From assembly GCF_013371215.1 (NCBI RefSeq), contig NZ_JABWMH010000005.1:1-64000 (forward strand): 64,000 nucleotides of DNA, read 5' to 3'. Positions within the stretch are counted from its first letter, which is position 1. Every line of letters starts with the position of its first letter. A model generated the notes under the pieces. That model was not told the origin of the DNA and did no database searches. It saw nothing but the letters and a program-made list of their open reading frames with translations. Source of the stretch: Parasphingorhabdus flavimaris (GTDB lineage Bacteria > Pseudomonadota > Alphaproteobacteria > Sphingomonadales > Sphingomonadaceae). A program made the position numbers and the translations under genes. Shown here one piece after another: positions 60,454-64,000 of the stretch.

Positions 60454-61896
60454 CTACCGGAATAACGGCTCGCCGAAGCTCCGCAGTTTGCGGCTGTGCA
60501 ACGTCCCGGCATCCGCCTCCTCTGCGAGCAGATCGATCGCGCGCAGGCCGATCGCCAGATGCTGGCCCACCCGTTCCTGATAGAAAGCATCGGCCATGCC
60601 CGGCAGCTTGATCTCGCCGTGCAGCGGCTTGTCGGAAGCGCAGAGCAATGTTCCGTAGGGCACGCGGTAGCGATAGCCGTTGGCCGCAACCGTCGCCGAT
60701 TCCATGTCGATGGCGATGGCGCGGGACTGGTTGAGGCGCCGGGCGATCTGTTCGAAGCGCAGCTCCCAGTTGCGATCGCCGGTGGTAACCACCGTACCGG
60801 TGCGCAACTGCTGCTTGAGTTTTGACTTGTCGATTCCGGTTTCCGCCTGAACCGCCTCGGTGAGCGCAAGCTGCACTTCGGCAATGGTCGGCAGCGGGAT
60901 GCTCGGTGGCAACACATCGTCGAGCACATTGTCGTCGCGCAAATAGGCGTGGGCGAGGACATAGTCGCCGAGCCGCTGGGTCCGGCGCAGCGCACCGCAA
61001 TGGCCGATCATCAGCCAGACATGCGGGCGGAGCACCGCCAGATGGTCGGTGATCGTCTTGGCATTGCTGGGACCGACGCCGATATTGACCAGGGTCACGC
61101 CGGGACGACCGTTGCTGCGAACCAGATGATAGGCCGGCATTTGCGGCGGCTTGGCGATCGGCGGAGCGGAGGGCTTGCCGTCCTTGCCGGTGATCCGGTT
61201 GCCCGGTTCGACCAGCATGGTCGCATTACCCGAAGTCACTTCCTTCAGGCCATATTCGATGAATTCGTCGACATAGCGCTGATAGTTGGTGAACAGGATG
61301 AAGGGCTGGAAATGCTCCGGATCGGTTGCGCAATAATGGCGGATACGGTGGAGTGAATAATCGACCCGCTCGGCGGTGAACAGGGCGAGCGCCGAGGCTT
61401 CCTCGCCCTGGAAAATCTGGCCGCCATCGACGATCTCGTCATTGGTCTTGACCAGATTGGGCGTGTGGAAATAATTGGGCAGCTTTTCCTTCTTCGCGCG
61501 ATCGAGACCGGCACCGGCATCCTCGAGCGCAAAGGCGAGCGGAATCGGCGTGTCGGACAATCCGACCCATATTTTCGCGGTAAAGGTCGCGTCGATCCGT
61601 TGCAGCTGGTCGAGCAGATAGAGCCGGTATAATTTCGGTTCGGTTATCGTCGTCCGATAGATGTTGATATCGGCAAGATGGCCCGCCGCCAAATGGCTGG
61701 TTTCGGTCGCCTGATCGGCCGGAATCTCGACGCTGATCTGCGGGTAGAGACCCTGCTGGCGGTCATCATAGGCCAGTGCGGATGTCGCATAGCGGCGGAA
61801 CCGGGCCGCCGTGATCTCAATTTGTTCGGCGTAGAGCTTTTCGAGCAGCGCGACCGCTTCGGCGGGCGTGGCGCAAAGAGTGGAATCGGTTGTCAT
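60454..61896 (-). CDS. amn: AMP nucleosidase
   Basis: A 480-residue enzyme splitting AMP into adenine and ribose 5-phosphate. The N-terminal regulatory domain is followed by a nucleoside-phosphorylase-fold catalytic domain: VTLVNIGVGPSNAKTITDHLA, PHVWLMIGHCGALR (about 294-307), and AIAIDMESATVAANGYRYRVPYGTLLCASDKPLHGE (about 404-439; the MESAT Glu binds ribose and the SDKP Asp protonates adenine). The length matches the family. Cytosolic, apparently monocistronic. Confidence 0.93.
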   Translation of the reverse strand: MTTDSTLCATPAEAVALLEKLYAEQIEITAARFRRYATSALAYDDRQQGLYPQISVEIPADQATETSHLAAGHLADINIYRTTITEPKLYRLYLLDQLQRIDATFTAKIWVGLSDTPIPLAFALEDAGAGLDRAKKEKLPNYFHTPNLVKTNDEIVDGGQIFQGEEASALALFTAERVDYSLHRIRHYCATDPEHFQPFILFTNYQRYVDEFIEYGLKEVTSGNATMLVEPGNRITGKDGKPSAPPIAKPPQMPAYHLVRSNGRPGVTLVNIGVGPSNAKTITDHLAVLRPHVWLMIGHCGALRRTQRLGDYVLAHAYLRDDNVLDDVLPPSIPLPTIAEVQLALTEAVQAETGIDKSKLKQQLRTGTVVTTGDRNWELRFEQIARRLNQSRAIAIDMESATVAANGYRYRVPYGTLLCASDKPLHGEIKLPGMADAFYQERVGQHLAIGLRAIDLLAEEADAGTLHSRKLRSFGEPLFR

Positions 61897-61951
61897 GCAG
61901 TCTCCGTTACAGTTTCAGTCCTCTAACGGAAAAATCGCATAAAGGGAAAAG

Positions 61952-62650
61952 CTAAGTACGCGACAGGTCGAGAAAACGCGTCGCAGCCTCGAATTCGGCC
62001 TGTTTCAGGTTGCGCATGGCCACCGCCACATCGTCGCGGCCCCATTGCTGCTCCTGCCAGAGCTCTTCCAGATTGACCAATGGCCAGAGCTTCGTGGCAT
62101 CATAGGCCTTCTCGACCAGCGCCAGCGTCGCGATCAGCGAACCGGACAGGCCGACCAGAGACAACATCGCGGCGACGGCAAAGCCATCCTGCGCCTCGAC
62201 GGCCTCGGCAAGTCGCTCGATCGTCTGCTCCGGCTGGGCTTCATAGCGGATGCCGTAGATCAGATTGAAATCGACATCATAACGTTGCCGCGCCCAGTCG
62301 AGCAAAGGGTCCCAGCGGTCTGCCTGATGATCGACCAGCGCCTGTTGCCCGGCATCGGCGCGATAATAGAGCATGTCGCTATCGGCAAAGGCCGCGATAC
62401 GATCGACAATCCTGCCGCGCTCGTTGGCGACCTGGTCCAGCGCCCCCTGCGCCAGACCGGTCAGTGGCATTGTCGCGGGATTGATATCCTCGCCTTGCGC
62501 CGCCCATTCGGCGGCAATCGCTTCGGCGAGACGGGCCGTGGGAAGGGCAAGCGGGTTGCGCTGCGGCGTCTTTACCGGGCGGTCGTCGAGCAGAATGGCA
62601 AAGGCGTCGCCGACCGGTGAAACCGATGCCTCTTTATAAAAGCGTTTCAC
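61952..62650 (-). CDS. ATP12-family F1-ATPase assembly chaperone
   Basis: About 232 residues. KRFYKEASVSPVGDAFAILLDDRPVKTP opens the ATP12 domain (residues 2-29), and AEWAAQGEDINPATMPLTGL (about 58-77) is the family's best conserved block. In mitochondria ATP12 binds the alpha subunit of F1 before assembly; homologues are essentially confined to alphaproteobacteria among bacteria. GTG 62650 overlaps the upstream stop (GTGA); the longer upstream frame reads as low-complexity Gly/Arg sequence and is rejected. Last of four overlapping genes. Confidence 0.88.
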   Translation of the reverse strand: MKRFYKEASVSPVGDAFAILLDDRPVKTPQRNPLALPTARLAEAIAAEWAAQGEDINPATMPLTGLAQGALDQVANERGRIVDRIAAFADSDMLYYRADAGQQALVDHQADRWDPLLDWARQRYDVDFNLIYGIRYEAQPEQTIERLAEAVEAQDGFAVAAMLSLVGLSGSLIATLALVEKAYDATKLWPLVNLEELWQEQQWGRDDVAVAMRNLKQAEFEAATRFLDLSRT

Positions 62651-62949
62651 TGTTCGTCCGTGCCTTCCGCCGCCCTGGCCATTTCTTCCTCGGCCACCCG
62701 GGCGCGAATATATTTGCGGATGATCCAGACCGGCGCGGCCCACATCTGGGCCAGACCCAAAAAGATCAGCGGATAGCCCGAAAGCGGAGGAACCGGCGGC
62801 AGGCGATCCAGCACGATAGCCAGTCCGAGCATCACCAGAATCACCCCGAGCAAACGCACAAAACTGACCAGAAAATGCACAGCTCTGGCCTGTTTTTCCT
62901 TTATCGGGTCAGGAATATATTCCGGTTCGTCGTCAATAGGGTCGCTCAT
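62647..62949 (-). CDS. small two-helix membrane protein
   Basis: A 100-residue protein with an acidic N-terminus, two hydrophobic helices (FLVSFVRLLGVILVMLGLAI, about 26-45, and LIFLGLAQMWAAPVWII, about 61-77) and a charged tail. Both ends overlap neighbours by four bases, so it belongs to the phosphatase-ATP12 operon. No family recognised; a similar small membrane gene next to ATP12 is common in sphingomonads as far as I recall. Confidence 0.75.
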   Translation of the reverse strand: MSDPIDDEPEYIPDPIKEKQARAVHFLVSFVRLLGVILVMLGLAIVLDRLPPVPPLSGYPLIFLGLAQMWAAPVWIIRKYIRARVAEEEMARAAEGTDEQ

Positions 62950-63602
62950 CGGTTCAATATTCCGTTCAAGTCGCTCATGGTTGCGGCAACCACTTCCGCG
63001 CCCGCGCTGATCAATTCATGCTCGTCATGATAGCCCCAGTCGACCCCCACCGCGCGCACCCTGGCGTTGACCGCCATTTCCATATCAAAGCTGGTATCGC
63101 CGATCATCGCGGTGGTCTCGGGCGCTGCGCCAGCCTCAAGAATCGCTAGCTCCACCATCGCCGGATGCGGCTTTGACGGATGGCGGTCGGCGGTCTGCAG
63201 CGTGACAAAACGGTCCGACAGACCGTGGGTTTCCAGCACATGGCGAAGACCCCGATCGGACTTGCCCGTGGCCACGCCCAGAACCCAGCCGGATGCTTCC
63301 AACGTTTCCAGTATTTCGAGCAAACCGTCATAAAGCGGCTCGTGAAGCCCGCCCGCCTGGCGCAGTTCCACGAACCCGTCCTTGTAGGACTGGGTGACCG
63401 CAGCGACAATCTCGTGATCGCCTTCGGGGTGGAGCTGGGCCACCGCTTCCGTCAGGCTGAGGCCGACGATCCGGCGCACCAGATGATGGTCGGGCGGGAC
63501 GAGACCGTGTTTCGTGAACGCCTGGTCCATCGAAGCGCAGATATTGGCCTGACTGTCGACCATCGTGCCGTCGCAATCGAACAGGGCGAGCTTGTTGGTC
63601 AT
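62946..63602 (-). CDS. HAD-family hydrolase, phosphoglycolate-phosphatase-like
   Basis: A 218-residue HAD phosphatase of the Gph/PGMB type. Motif I is LFDCDGTMVDSQ with the nucleophile Asp (about 9). Motif II is in GVATGKSDRGL. The motif III Lys is in SKPHPAMV, and motif IV is IGDTSFDMEMAVNA. A helical cap lies between motifs I and II. It probably hydrolyses 2-phosphoglycolate or a similar small phosphate. Overlaps both neighbours by four bases (ATGA). Confidence 0.88.
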   Translation of the reverse strand: MTNKLALFDCDGTMVDSQANICASMDQAFTKHGLVPPDHHLVRRIVGLSLTEAVAQLHPEGDHEIVAAVTQSYKDGFVELRQAGGLHEPLYDGLLEILETLEASGWVLGVATGKSDRGLRHVLETHGLSDRFVTLQTADRHPSKPHPAMVELAILEAGAAPETTAMIGDTSFDMEMAVNARVRAVGVDWGYHDEHELISAGAEVVAATMSDLNGILNR

Positions 63603-64000
63603 CTTGTCCCGAATTCCTTCATCAAATGCGCCATCGCCCGGCGACCGGTAGCATCCAGCGCAGCAGCGGCTTTTTCCCGCACCGCATCCGGTTTGTTCTG
63701 GCCCAGCTTGGCGGTCGGACGCCAGGCCAGTATTTCCATTTCAAAACCGACAATCGCGTTGACCATCTTGTCGAATTTTTCCGCATCCATCTTGTCCCGA
63801 TGCCACGGTTTCTTCGGTGCCAGCTTCGCTTCATTCTGCGCGGACAGATCGTCGAGCAGGCTGATCAACCCTTCGCGCTCCATCTTGCGAACCGGGCCTT
63901 CCAGCTCCAGTGCCAGATAATTCCAGGTCGGCACCTGATCTTCGATTCCGTACCAGTCGGGACTGATATAGGCATCGGGGCCGTTGATCACGCAGAGCGC
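63599..64000 (-). CDS. PaiB-like FMN-binding protein, cut by the window edge
   Basis: The C-terminal 133 residues of a protein that continues past base 64000. NGPDAYISPDWYG and VPTWNYLALELEG are the hallmark of the PaiB/FMN-binding split-barrel family, which is about 200 residues long, so roughly the first 70 are missing. AIVGFEMEILAW and AKLGQNKP (about residues 85-105 of this part) match its C-terminal half. PaiB was described as a negative regulator in Bacillus; the biochemical role is unclear. First visible gene of the overlapping four-gene operon. Confidence 0.85.
   Translation of the reverse strand, partial: ALCVINGPDAYISPDWYGIEDQVPTWNYLALELEGPVRKMEREGLISLLDDLSAQNEAKLAPKKPWHRDKMDAEKFDKMVNAIVGFEMEILAWRPTAKLGQNKPDAVREKAAAALDATGRRAMAHLMKEFGTR

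Noticed and set aside
1-64000. CRISPR arrays, rRNA genes, transposases or integrases
   Set aside because: No regularly spaced direct repeats, rRNA-like sequence or recombinase motifs were seen on either strand.

Overview
The window looks like a chromosomal segment of a sphingomonad (Alphaproteobacteria, Sphingomonadales). Support comes from high GC with an alphaproteobacterial gene mix: a hemC-hemD-Mic60-like cluster divergent from tsaD-gpsA, an ATP12-family F1-ATPase assembly chaperone, a CYP153-type P450, a haloalkane dehalogenase, a GPH-type sugar symporter, and three copies of an intergenic palindrome of the CGTTCGTGCTGAGC/TGTCGAAG type familiar from sphingomonad genomes. No rRNA, transposase, integrase or CRISPR array was seen.

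Layout. Bases 1-4130 form an accessory block: four tightly coupled genes (a GHKL-type ATPase, two uncharacterised proteins and a small Cys/His-rich protein) beside the 3' end of a tRNA-Thr(GGT) gene. The position resembles a genomic island at a tRNA integration site, and the operon is a candidate anti-phage system that I cannot match to a named one. Bases 4337-18927 are mostly housekeeping: thioesterases, Xaa-Pro aminopeptidase, oligopeptidase B, haem synthesis with Mic60, tsaD-gpsA, a flippase-like protein, adenosine kinase and queG. Bases 18972-22562 hold an ABC-2 exporter pair and a CYP153-like P450 behind a TetR-style palindrome. Bases 23159-28778 hold a co-directional cassette for surface glycan or lipid modification (FAD enzyme, GtrA, sulfatase-fold transferase, GT-C-like membrane protein). 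Bases 28903-37673 hold transporters (APC, NhaA), a DUF885-like lipoprotein peptidase, a luciferase-like oxidoreductase, GspN, and an Rrf2 regulator divergent from an AhpD-like membrane fusion. Bases 37690-51792 are metabolic and envelope genes: a dienelactone hydrolase, ispG, isoaspartyl peptidase, acyl-CoA carboxylase, an odd M20 hydrolase, haloalkane dehalogenase, an outer-membrane barrel, HMCES/YedK, a GPH symporter and Dcp.

The most interesting core-region locus is 51963-58125. Its genes would be transcribed in this order: (1) an 816-residue fusion of an FAD/NAD(P)H oxidoreductase, two cyclic-nucleotide-binding domains and a four-cluster ferredoxin; (2) a b-haem-like membrane protein; (3) a membrane protein joining a cytosolic FHA domain to ten CxxCH haem sites; (4) a metallophosphoesterase resembling class III cyclic-nucleotide phosphodiesterases. 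Together they suggest a signal-gated electron conduit from NAD(P)H across the inner membrane to the periplasm. A CcmI/CycH-like TPR gene sits divergently upstream. The window ends in an overlapping operon of a PaiB-like protein (cut by the edge), a phosphoglycolate-phosphatase-like HAD protein, a small membrane protein and ATP12.

All assignments come from reading motifs and from memory of families; no search or alignment was run. Residue positions are approximate unless a single residue is named.
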